Assembly (NCBI GenBank): GCA_002343715.1 | Contig: DDSA01000278.1 | Coordinates: 1-6,311 of the forward strand | Direction: 5' to 3' | From: Phycisphaerales bacterium UBA2402 | Lineage (GTDB): Bacteria > Planctomycetota > Phycisphaerae > Phycisphaerales > UBA1924 | Length of the DNA stretch: 6,311 nt | Shown: positions 1 through 6,311 of the stretch, piece after piece | How the letters are laid out: every line of letters starts with the position of its first letter | Position numbering within the stretch: position 1 is the first letter of the stretch | Notes under the pieces: model-generated | Seen by the model: only the letters and a program-made list of their open reading frames with translations | Database searches by the model: none | Told to the model about the DNA's origin: nothing | Program-made: the position numbers and the translations under genes

Positions 1-22
1 GGTTCGAGTCCTTCGGGGGGCA
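1..22 (+). tRNA. 3' end of a tRNA gene (partial, identity unknown)
   Basis: The first bases read as the end of a tRNA. G52 and G53 are followed by a TTCGAGT T-loop, then CCTTC closing the T-stem, then GGGGGGC as the 3' strand of a seven-base acceptor stem, and an A discriminator at 22. The next bases are TTG, so CCA is not encoded. The missing 5' acceptor strand would be GCCCCCC or close to it, and the missing start of the T-stem GAA. The anticodon lies outside the window, so identity cannot be read; Thr or Arg types often have GCCCC-type acceptors, but that is only a guess. The gene runs towards kdpE, so the two are convergent. With only 22 bases visible, the call rests on the T-arm consensus and on the correct spacing to the acceptor end. 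Confidence 0.7.
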
Positions 23-173
23 TTGAAAACACAGGACTTATGGCGGCCGGATGAACTGGTTGCCGACTGAGTCCGGACTGTTTCTGACACATCTATTGGC
101 ACAACGCCGGTCGAGGCCATCGACGAGCCCCGCGAATCCATGCAGAATTCAGAATCGACCCGCTGATTTGCTG
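23..173. other. Convergent intergenic spacer between tRNA and kdpE
   Basis: These 151 bases separate the tRNA end from the kdpE stop and carry no gene I can support. They include a perfect 10-base palindrome, AGTCCGGACT, at 70-79, and a short inverted repeat, GTCGA/TCGAC with a 5-base loop, at 110-124. Neither is followed by a run of T on either strand, so neither is a convincing rho-independent terminator. Base composition is slightly less GC-rich near 130-175. Transcripts from both sides should end here, but the signals are not evident. Confidence 0.6.
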
Positions 174-1022
174 TTAGAGGGTCTTCGGCGATGGAGGAAT
201 CGATCGCATTTCGGCTTCCATGAGTCGGTAGCCAACCCCGGGCTCGGTAACGATGAACCGCGGCTGTGCGGGATCGACCTCCAGCTTCTTGCGAAGCTCT
301 CCCGCGTACACACGGAGGTACTGCACGTCGCTGGCGTGCTGCGGACCCCAGACTTCCTTGAGGATCATGTGGTGGGTAAGCACCTTGCCCGAGTGCTTGA
401 CCAGGAATGCCAAGAGCTTGAACTCCATCGGCGTCAGGCGGACCTCGCGACGTCCGGAGCTTTCGCGGTCGGTGGCCTGATCGGTCACAAAGACCAGTCG
501 GGCGGTGAGGTCCACGCGCAGTGTCCGGCCGTCGGCGGTGCATTCATACGGCGGCACCTCTGCGCTCCCCGTGGGCCCCCGACCTGTCGCCGAGTTCGCA
601 TGGCGCAGAGCAACCCGCAAGCGGGCGAGCAGTTCGCCGACGCCAAAGGGCTTGGTGAGGTAGTCGTCCGCTCCAGCGTCGAGGGCGGCCACCTTATCGC
701 TCTCCTGCCCGCGCGCAGAGAGGACGACAATCGGTGTGCGAGACTCTTTGCGGATCGCGCGGGTGACGTTCAGACCGTCGCCGTCGGGAAGGCCAAGATC
801 CAGCAGAATGACATCCGGATAGGTGGTCATCGCCAGCAGCGTCCCTTCGCGGGCCGTGCCAGCTTCCTTCACGCGGTAGTGGTTCGCTTCGAGCGTGGCG
901 CGGAGGAAGCGACGGATCGGCTCCTCATCCTCGATGATGAGCACGAGGGGCATGTGCGCGGGCGGCATCCCACCAGCCTGCAGTTGCTGCGCACGTGCGG
1001 GACCAGGAGTTGAGTCGCTCAT
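174..1022 (-). CDS. kdpE: KdpE, OmpR/PhoB-family response regulator of the kdp operon
   Basis: KdpE receives phosphate from KdpD and activates kdp transcription in the cytoplasm. The 282-residue protein has a receiver domain at about 25-140 with acidic pocket E31-D32, phospho-acceptor D75 in the LLDLGLPDGDG stretch, switch S102 and conserved K124 in the TKPFG motif. A winged-helix DNA-binding domain follows at about 192-268, with the LTPMEFKLL start and a YLRVYAGELRKKLE recognition-helix region closely like E. coli KdpE. It is longer than the roughly 225 residues of E. coli KdpE. It has about 23 extra residues before the first beta strand, a longer linker (about 143-193) and a short tail. The start at 1022 is supported by the ATGA overlap with the kdpD stop and by AAAGGAG 6 bases upstream. 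M19 and M24 are possible internal starts but have poorer ribosome sites. Confidence 0.96.
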   Translation of the reverse strand: MSDSTPGPARAQQLQAGGMPPAHMPLVLIIEDEEPIRRFLRATLEANHYRVKEAGTAREGTLLAMTTYPDVILLDLGLPDGDGLNVTRAIRKESRTPIVVLSARGQESDKVAALDAGADDYLTKPFGVGELLARLRVALRHANSATGRGPTGSAEVPPYECTADGRTLRVDLTARLVFVTDQATDRESSGRREVRLTPMEFKLLAFLVKHSGKVLTHHMILKEVWGPQHASDVQYLRVYAGELRKKLEVDPAQPRFIVTEPGVGYRLMEAEMRSIPPSPKTL

Positions 1023-4006
1023 GACGCACTCCTTTGGGTCAGCCCAGCGTCTGTTGTCCGCGACACGTTGGCCGTGCCCCGGTTCTCTGCCGCATCCTCC
1101 TTGGCTGGAAGCGCGGGCTGCGGGTGCTCGACCGGCAACGAGAAGAGGAAGGCGACACCCTTCGGGGTGTTGGGCTCAGCCCAGATGCGACCGCCGTGCA
1201 CGCGGATAATCCCCTCACAGATCGTCAGGCCGAGGCCCATGCCCGTCGATGCCGCAGCACCGGAACCCGGGCCGACCGTCTTGCTGGCGCGGCCTCGATA
1301 AAAGCGTTCGAACACCTTGGATGACTCATCATCGGAGAGCCCGGCACCCTCGTCCCAGACCTTGACGACGATATTCGTCTCGCTGGTCCACGCTGATATC
1401 CCGAGTGTCGTACCAGGCGCGGTGTAGCGAAGCGCGTTCTCGACGAGGTTGTGGACGACCTGAGGGAGCATCGCATTGTCGACGCGGATCATGGGCAGGT
1501 CGGTTGGAACATGTACGCGGAAGGGGCGTGTGGCGAGAGCATCACGGTGGCGTGAGAGCCCAGCCCCCACGATTTCCTCAACCGTCGTCCACTCCCGCCG
1601 CAGGTCAACGGAGCCGGATTCCAGCCGCGTGGCAAAGACGAGGTTGGCGATGATGTCATTGAGGCGGGACGACTCGTCAACGATCGTTCGGAGGAGGGCT
1701 GCGCGCGTCGGCTCGTCGATGCCACCCCCTACGCCTTCGGCTCCTTCCGACTTCTGGGAGTCATCCGCCTGCTGGAGCGTGCTCGCGGCGCCGGTGATGC
1801 TGGCGAGTGGCGTGCGGAGGTCGTGGGACACAGAACTGAGCAGCGCGCTGCGGAGCCGCTCACGTTCGGCGTTGATGCGCGCAGACTGCTCGGATTCGGC
1901 AAGCGTGACGCGCTCCAGCGCCGAAGCGGCTTGCGACGCGATCGAATCAAGGGTGGCGAGCTGGGCCGCGTCGAAGGGATCGACGCCGTTGTTCACCTGG
2001 GCCCGTACACCGAGCACTCCAGCCCGGCCTTGGCTCCCAACCAGGGGGTGGTAACGGCCCTGAGCCGAGGGGAGCGTTGATGTGCCGCGCCCAGCGGGGT
2101 TCCCGTGGTCGAAGGCCCACTGAGCCACCCCGCGCTCGCGGGCCGCCTGCTCACCTTCGCCGGAGTACCAGTCAGGACCGCCCAACCCCGCGGCGGCAGC
2201 AACATCAAGGCCATTCGGTCGAGATGAGGCACCGACTCCCGCTCCCGGCGTGGGAGTACACACGACTGCATCAGCCTGGAGTAGGTCGTGCGTGTGCCGT
2301 GCAACAATCGCGGCCACGCTGCGGGCATCGCGTGCGGCTGCGAGTTCGCGCGAGAGTGCGTGCTGGGCCGCCGTCGCCCGTTCGCGGGACCAGGCGCGGA
2401 GCCGCTGCTCACGTGCACGAGCCGCAAGCGTTCCGACGACGACACCCACGGCGAGCATGACGCAGAACGTGACCAGATAGCCGGTGTCGTTGATGTTCAG
2501 CGTGAAGCGCGGCTCGGTGAAGAAGTAGTTGAAAGCCAGTACCGCCAGGACGCTGGCGAAGATGGCCGCGACGCGGCCGAACCACAGCGCGCTGACAACC
2601 ACGCCCGCGAGGAGGATGAGGGCCTCCTCGGAGAGATCCGGGGGCCGAAAGAACGCAAGTCCAACGAGAGCGCACGCCGCAATCACGCCAGTTGACGCCG
2701 CGAGTTCGCCGACAACGCGGGCGGGCGGCTTGGGGGCCCGTGCGCCGCCCACTCCTGTGCCTGGTGCCGGTTGAACTACGGCATTTCCCGACTCATCGCC
2801 TCGCACCACATAGATGTCGATGTCGCCGCTTTCGCGGATCAGGTTGTCAATAAAGGACCCGAACAGAACCTCCTTCCACCGTGGCCGTTCCGTCTTGCCG
2901 ACGACGATCCTGCCGACGTTGCGTGATCGGGCGAAGGCGATCAACTCCCGGGCGGCATTCTCGCCCGCGACAGTGTGCGTTGTCCCTCCAAGCGATTCGG
3001 CCAGCCGCAGGTTCGCGTCCAACCGCTCGCGGTTCGCGGGTGACAGGTTCGTTGTGCGAGGCGTCTCTACGTACACGGCGATGAGGTCGGCGTGCAGCCC
3101 CGCCGCCATCCGTATCGCCGCCCGCACCAGCTTGCCCGACATGGGGCTTGGGCTGACGGCGACCACGATCCGCTCGCCCGCGGGCCACACCGCTCGGATG
3201 CCCCGGTCCTGCTTGTACCGCCGCATCTCCGAATCGACCCACGCCGCGGTGCGGCGGAGCGACAGTTCGCGGAGCGCTGTGAGATTGCCCTTGCGAAAGA
3301 AGCCGTCGCTCGGATCGACGGCGCGCACGGCGTGCTCGCCGAGATACACCTTGCCCGCCTTGAGCCGCTCGTGCAGCGCATCGGGCGGCAGGTCCACCAG
3401 TTCGATCTCGTCGGCCTCGTCGAAGACGCGGTCGGGCACGGTCTCAGTGACCTTCACGCCCGTGATCTGCGCGACGACGTCGTTGATCGACTCCAGATGC
3501 TGCACGTTCAGCGTCGTGTAGACATTGACGCCCGCGGCCAGGCACGCCTCAACATCCTGCCAGCGCTTCGCGCGTCCCGAGGGCGAACCGGGCGCGTTGC
3601 TGTGCGCGAGCTCATCAACGAGCAGGATGTCGGGCCGCCGCCGCATGGCCGCGTCCACGTCGAACTCGTGCAGCGCGGCTCCTTGGTACTCGATCTTCAC
3701 CCGCGGGATGATGTCCAGCCCCAGCAGCATCTGCTCCGTCTCGGCCCGCCCGTGCGTCTCGACCACACCGACGGCGACATCCACGCCCTGCGCCGCCATC
3801 CGCTGTGCCGCCGCGAGCATCGCATAGGTCTTGCCGACGCCCGGCGACATGCCAAAGAAGATCTTCAGCCGCCCGCGGGGCGGACCCGACCCCGCGACCG
3901 GTGCCCCATCGACAGCAGCCCGCTGCTCACGCTTGAAGCGGTCCAAGACCTCGTCGGTCGCTTGTGGGCTCGGGTTTGTCTCCTTGGGAGCCATCTTGTG
4001 CGTCAT
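1019..4006 (-). CDS. kdpD: KdpD, membrane sensor histidine kinase for K+ limitation
   Basis: KdpD senses low K+ or osmotic stress and controls phosphorylation of KdpE. In order, the 995 residues show: the KdpD N-terminal domain (about 45-255) with Walker A GMSPGVGKT at 52-60 and a Walker B-like LLVDELAH ending near 135; a universal-stress-protein domain (about 277-403); four hydrophobic helices of the DUF4118 type (about 432-528), followed by an arginine-rich stretch (530-543) as in E. coli KdpD; a GAF-like region (about 560-700); and the kinase core. The kinase has phospho-acceptor H728 in VSHDLRTPL, N box N853/N857, G1 box DEGAGL (885-890), F box near 898-905 and G2 box GMGLGL (922-927). 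E. coli KdpD is about 894 residues. Extra length here lies in the N-terminus, the glycine-rich loops and a roughly 35-residue polar C-terminal tail. The start at 4006 lacks a clear ribosome site, and M5 is an alternative; the conserved domain begins near residue 46. Confidence 0.97.
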   Translation of the reverse strand: MTHKMAPKETNPSPQATDEVLDRFKREQRAAVDGAPVAGSGPPRGRLKIFFGMSPGVGKTYAMLAAAQRMAAQGVDVAVGVVETHGRAETEQMLLGLDIIPRVKIEYQGAALHEFDVDAAMRRRPDILLVDELAHSNAPGSPSGRAKRWQDVEACLAAGVNVYTTLNVQHLESINDVVAQITGVKVTETVPDRVFDEADEIELVDLPPDALHERLKAGKVYLGEHAVRAVDPSDGFFRKGNLTALRELSLRRTAAWVDSEMRRYKQDRGIRAVWPAGERIVVAVSPSPMSGKLVRAAIRMAAGLHADLIAVYVETPRTTNLSPANRERLDANLRLAESLGGTTHTVAGENAARELIAFARSRNVGRIVVGKTERPRWKEVLFGSFIDNLIRESGDIDIYVVRGDESGNAVVQPAPGTGVGGARAPKPPARVVGELAASTGVIAACALVGLAFFRPPDLSEEALILLAGVVVSALWFGRVAAIFASVLAVLAFNYFFTEPRFTLNINDTGYLVTFCVMLAVGVVVGTLAARAREQRLRAWSRERATAAQHALSRELAAARDARSVAAIVARHTHDLLQADAVVCTPTPGAGVGASSRPNGLDVAAAAGLGGPDWYSGEGEQAARERGVAQWAFDHGNPAGRGTSTLPSAQGRYHPLVGSQGRAGVLGVRAQVNNGVDPFDAAQLATLDSIASQAASALERVTLAESEQSARINAERERLRSALLSSVSHDLRTPLASITGAASTLQQADDSQKSEGAEGVGGGIDEPTRAALLRTIVDESSRLNDIIANLVFATRLESGSVDLRREWTTVEEIVGAGLSRHRDALATRPFRVHVPTDLPMIRVDNAMLPQVVHNLVENALRYTAPGTTLGISAWTSETNIVVKVWDEGAGLSDDESSKVFERFYRGRASKTVGPGSGAAASTGMGLGLTICEGIIRVHGGRIWAEPNTPKGVAFLFSLPVEHPQPALPAKEDAAENRGTANVSRTTDAGLTQRSAS
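1029..1035 (-). promoter_or_regulatory. Shine-Dalgarno site for kdpE
   Basis: On the minus strand AAAGGAG sits 6 bases before the kdpE ATG, inside the last codons of kdpD. It is the only strong ribosome binding site seen at any of the three gene junctions here. It fixes the kdpE start at 1022, rather than the internal methionines nearer the receiver domain. It also suggests that kdpE is translated well in its own right, in addition to coupling through the ATGA overlap. Confidence 0.85.
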
Positions 4007-4027
4007 CGTATTGAGTCGTCGGCATCA

Positions 4028-4708
4028 TCACCGGGAACTGTCGCCGAGGGCCTGATTCAGGGCGAGCACGTTGACCACGGGCTCACCGAGCACGCCGAGA
4101 GCGCGGCCTTGGCTGTGTTGGCGGACGAGGTCACGGACTACGTCTTCGGTCAGGCCGCGGGCCTTGGCGACGCGAGCGACTTGGTATTCCGCCGCGGCGG
4201 GGGAGATGTGCGGGTCGAGGCCGCTGGCGGAGGTGGTGACGAGGTCGACGGGGACAGCGGTCGCGCGGGACGTTGAGCCGGGGGTGACGCGCACAATGCC
4301 CACGCTCGCGTCCGCCGCGTCGAGGGCGGCGATGCGGGCCTTCACGTTGTCGAGCAGTGCGGGATTGGTCGGAGCGAGATTGCTTCCGCTGGACCCGGTG
4401 GACTTGTCGAGGTTGAGCGCGGTGTAGGGCACGGGACCGGTCGCGCTTGGGCGGCCCCAGAACCACTTGGCGAGCGCGGGCGCGGCGGTGGCGTCGGACG
4501 TGCCGAACTCCTGGCCGATGAGCGAGGAGCCGATGGGCTTCCCGACCGCCTCGCCAGCGGTGCCGAGGATGATCGAGCCGTTGGCGTTGTCGGGGAACGC
4601 GACGTGCGCGATGCCGGTGATGGCGAGCGGATAGACCACGCCCGTGATGAGCGAGAGGAGCAGGAAAAGGACGAGTGCAGGGCGGAGGATGGACAGTTGC
4701 GTAGGCAT
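4028..4708 (-). CDS. kdpC: KdpC, accessory subunit of the Kdp potassium-transporting ATPase
   Basis: KdpC is the small subunit of the KdpFABC K+ pump. It is anchored by one N-terminal helix, with the rest on the outer face, where it holds the complex together and supports ATP-driven transport. The 226-residue protein shows a membrane span at about 8-35 starting ILRPALVLFLLL, then the family signatures SLIGQ (62-66), WGRPSA (84-89), SGSNL (107-111), LVTTSASGLDPHISP (156-170), the VARVAKARGL stretch (177-186) and GEPVVNVLALN (208-218). It is longer than E. coli KdpC (about 190). Extra residues lie mainly at 67-83, 99-107 and about 133-152. The start sits 3 bases after the kdpB stop with only a weak GGA-type ribosome site, so coupling to kdpB is likely. 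Confidence 0.96.
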   Translation of the reverse strand: MPTQLSILRPALVLFLLLSLITGVVYPLAITGIAHVAFPDNANGSIILGTAGEAVGKPIGSSLIGQEFGTSDATAAPALAKWFWGRPSATGPVPYTALNLDKSTGSSGSNLAPTNPALLDNVKARIAALDAADASVGIVRVTPGSTSRATAVPVDLVTTSASGLDPHISPAAAEYQVARVAKARGLTEDVVRDLVRQHSQGRALGVLGEPVVNVLALNQALGDSSR

Positions 4709-4711
4709 GGT

Positions 4712-6311
4712 TCAGTTCCACACGGGCAGCAGGTTGACGAGCACGTCGATGATCTTGATGCCGAGGAACGGCACGATGAGGCCGCCGAGGCCGTAGACGA
4801 GCAGGTTGTGCGCGAGCAGGCGGCTGGCTTCGACGGGGCGGTACTTCACGCCGCGGAGGGCCAGGGGGATGAGCACGACGATGATGAGGGCGTTGAAGAT
4901 GACGCTGGAGAGGATCGCGGTCTCGGGATTGAGCCGCATGATGTTGAGTGCGCCCAGCGCCGGGTAGGTGCTCATGAACGCCGCGGGGATGATGGCGAAG
5001 TATTTGGCGACGTCGTTGGCGATGCTGAAGGTCGTCAGCGAGCCGCGGGTCATGAGGAGCTGCTTGCCAATGCGGACGATCTCGATCAGTTTGGTGGGGT
5101 TGCTGTCGAGGTCGACCATGTTGCCGGCCTCTTTGGCGGCCTGCGTGCCGCTGTTCATGGCGACGGCGACGTCGGCCTGGGCGAGCGCGGGGGCGTCGTT
5201 GGTGCCGTCGCCGGTCATGGCGACGAGCCGTCCGCCCTGCTGATACTCGCGGATGAGCTTCAGCTTGGCCTCGGGCGTGGCCTGGGCGAGGAAGTCATCG
5301 ACGCCCGCCTCGGCGGCGATCGCTGCGGCGGTCACCGGGTTGTCGCCTGTGATCATCACGGTCTTGATACCCATGCGTCGGAGTTCCGCGAAGCGCTCTG
5401 CGATGCCGCCCTTGACGATGTCCTTGAGTTCGATGACGCCGAGCGTCTTGCCCTTGCCATCGGCGACGACCAGCGGCGTGCTGCCGCGCTTCGAGACCTC
5501 GTTCACGATCTCGCGGGCCTGCACGCTCGGCGTGCCACCCATGCGTGAGACGTATGCGTCGATGGCATCCGCGGAGCCCTTGCGAATCTGGCGACCCTGC
5601 GGGTACTGCGTGGAGACGGGCAAGTCCACGCCGCTCATGCGGGTATTGGCGGTGAATGGCACGAACGAAGCGGGTTTCCCATCAAAGCCAAGCGCGTGCA
5701 TGTCGCGCTCGCGGATGTTGTACTTCTGCTTGGCGAGGACGACGATGGAGCGGCCCTCGGGCGTTTCGTCGGCGAGCGATGAGAGCTGGGCCGCGTCGGC
5801 GAGTTGCTCCGCAGAAGTCCCATCGACCGGATAGAACGCCGACGCCATGCGGTTGCCGAAGGTGATCGTGCCGGTCTTGTCCAGCAGCAGCACATCCACA
5901 TCACCCGCAGCCTCGACCGCACGCCCGCTCGTCGCGATCACGTTCGCCTGCACCAGGCGGTCCATGCCGGCGATGCGGATCGCCGAGAGCAGGCCGCCGA
6001 TGGTGGTGGGAATCAGGCAGACCAAGAGCGCGACAAGCACCGTCACCGTGATGGGTGTTGCCGTGGACGCCATATCTACCACCTTGGCCTGCATCACCGC
6101 ATAGATCGAGTACGGCAGGAGCGTGGCGCACGCGAGCAGGAAGGTGATGGTGAGAGCGGCGAGCAGGATGTCCAGCGCGATCTCGTTGGGCGTCTTCTGC
6201 CGCTTGGCTCCCTCGACCATCGCGATCATGCGGTCGATGAACGACGAGCCCGGGTCGGCCACGATCCGCACGATGAGCCAATCGCTGAGCACCTGCGTGC
6301 CGCCCACGACG
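4712..6311 (-). CDS. kdpB: KdpB, P-type ATPase subunit of the Kdp potassium pump (5' end missing)
   Basis: KdpB hydrolyses ATP to drive high-affinity K+ uptake through KdpA in the inner membrane. The frame is open to the right edge, so the GTG at 6305-6307 is an internal codon and not a start. By comparison with E. coli KdpB (682 residues), roughly the first 175 residues, including the TGES loop, are outside the window. Counting from that GTG, the visible 531 residues show: helices M3 (about 48-72) and M4 (84-112) with the CLIPTTIGG ion-pathway motif; phosphorylation site DKTGT with D143; nucleotide-binding-domain motifs [11 protein letters not shown] (216-226) and KGSADAI (243-249); the TGDN motif (320-323); hinge TGDGTNDAP (365-373); and helices M5-M7 at the C-terminus. 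The M3-M4 loop is about 12 residues longer than in E. coli. All visible catalytic motifs are intact. Confidence 0.98.
   Translation of the reverse strand, partial: VVGGTQVLSDWLIVRIVADPGSSFIDRMIAMVEGAKRQKTPNEIALDILLAALTITFLLACATLLPYSIYAVMQAKVVDMASTATPITVTVLVALLVCLIPTTIGGLLSAIRIAGMDRLVQANVIATSGRAVEAAGDVDVLLLDKTGTITFGNRMASAFYPVDGTSAEQLADAAQLSSLADETPEGRSIVVLAKQKYNIRERDMHALGFDGKPASFVPFTANTRMSGVDLPVSTQYPQGRQIRKGSADAIDAYVSRMGGTPSVQAREIVNEVSKRGSTPLVVADGKGKTLGVIELKDIVKGGIAERFAELRRMGIKTVMITGDNPVTAAAIAAEAGVDDFLAQATPEAKLKLIREYQQGGRLVAMTGDGTNDAPALAQADVAVAMNSGTQAAKEAGNMVDLDSNPTKLIEIVRIGKQLLMTRGSLTTFSIANDVAKYFAIIPAAFMSTYPALGALNIMRLNPETAILSSVIFNALIIVVLIPLALRGVKYRPVEASRLLAHNLLVYGLGGLIVPFLGIKIIDVLVNLLPVWN

Noticed and set aside
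70..79. Palindrome AGTCCGGACT as an operator
   Set aside because: It lies downstream of both flanking genes, occurs once, and short perfect palindromes of this length can arise by chance; kept only as a note in the spacer entry.
110..124. Inverted repeat GTCGA/TCGAC as a terminator for kdpE or the tRNA
   Set aside because: The stem is only five base pairs and no T-run follows on either strand.
51..1013. A 320-codon open frame on the plus strand, opposite kdpE
   Set aside because: It mirrors the KdpE frame almost end to end, shows no recognisable motif, and is the type of antisense frame that high GC creates.
3092..4276. A 394-codon open frame on the plus strand, opposite kdpD and kdpC
   Set aside because: It lies wholly antisense to strongly conserved genes, is rich in Arg, His, Asp and Gly as expected of a GC-rich shadow frame, and shows no domain or ribosome site I recognise.
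4604..5548. A 314-codon open frame on the plus strand, opposite kdpB and kdpC
   Set aside because: Its Asp/Glu/Gly/Val-rich, repetitive composition is the mirror of kdpB codon use, and KdpB is unmistakable on the other strand.
6305..6307. GTG as a possible start of a short KdpB
   Set aside because: The frame continues open to the window edge and the residues before it fit the conserved KdpB interior, so the gene simply runs out of the window.

Overview
This window is most of a potassium-import operon, kdp, read entirely on the minus strand. From right to left it holds the 3' three-quarters of kdpB (the 5' end runs off the right edge), then complete kdpC, kdpD and kdpE. The last 22 bases at the left edge look like the 3' end of a tRNA gene on the plus strand, converging on kdpE. 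All coding DNA is clearly GC-rich, with matching codon use across the four genes. I see no mobile element, CRISPR array or frameshift. The host is a high-GC bacterium. The protein style and a tRNA without an encoded CCA would fit a group such as Planctomycetota, but this is a weak impression and not a call.

The genes form one tight transcriptional unit. The kdpB stop lies 3 bases before the kdpC ATG, the kdpC stop lies 21 bases before the kdpD ATG, and the kdpD stop overlaps the kdpE ATG by 4 bases (ATGA). kdpA, any kdpF, the 5' part of kdpB and the operon promoter should lie beyond the right edge, so no operator can be judged here. Only kdpE has a textbook Shine-Dalgarno sequence (AAAGGAG, 6-base spacer). 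kdpC and kdpD appear to depend on coupling to the upstream gene.

The proteins work as a transporter plus its own sensor. KdpB is the P-type ATPase subunit that powers K+ uptake through KdpA, and KdpC is the single-span subunit that stabilises and activates the complex. KdpD is a membrane histidine kinase that senses K+ limitation or osmotic stress, and KdpE is the response regulator that switches on the operon. All catalytic motifs I looked for in the visible parts are intact, so the system should be functional.

This is an ordinary and well-known system, and I find no new one. Points worth a second look are mostly lineage-specific elaborations: extra residues on the outer face of both KdpB and KdpC, a partial match in KdpD to the staphylococcal cyclic-di-AMP motif, an N-terminal extension on KdpE supported by a strong ribosome binding site, a 33-codon overlapping reading frame at the kdpC/kdpD junction, and a convergent tRNA/kdpE junction with no obvious terminator.
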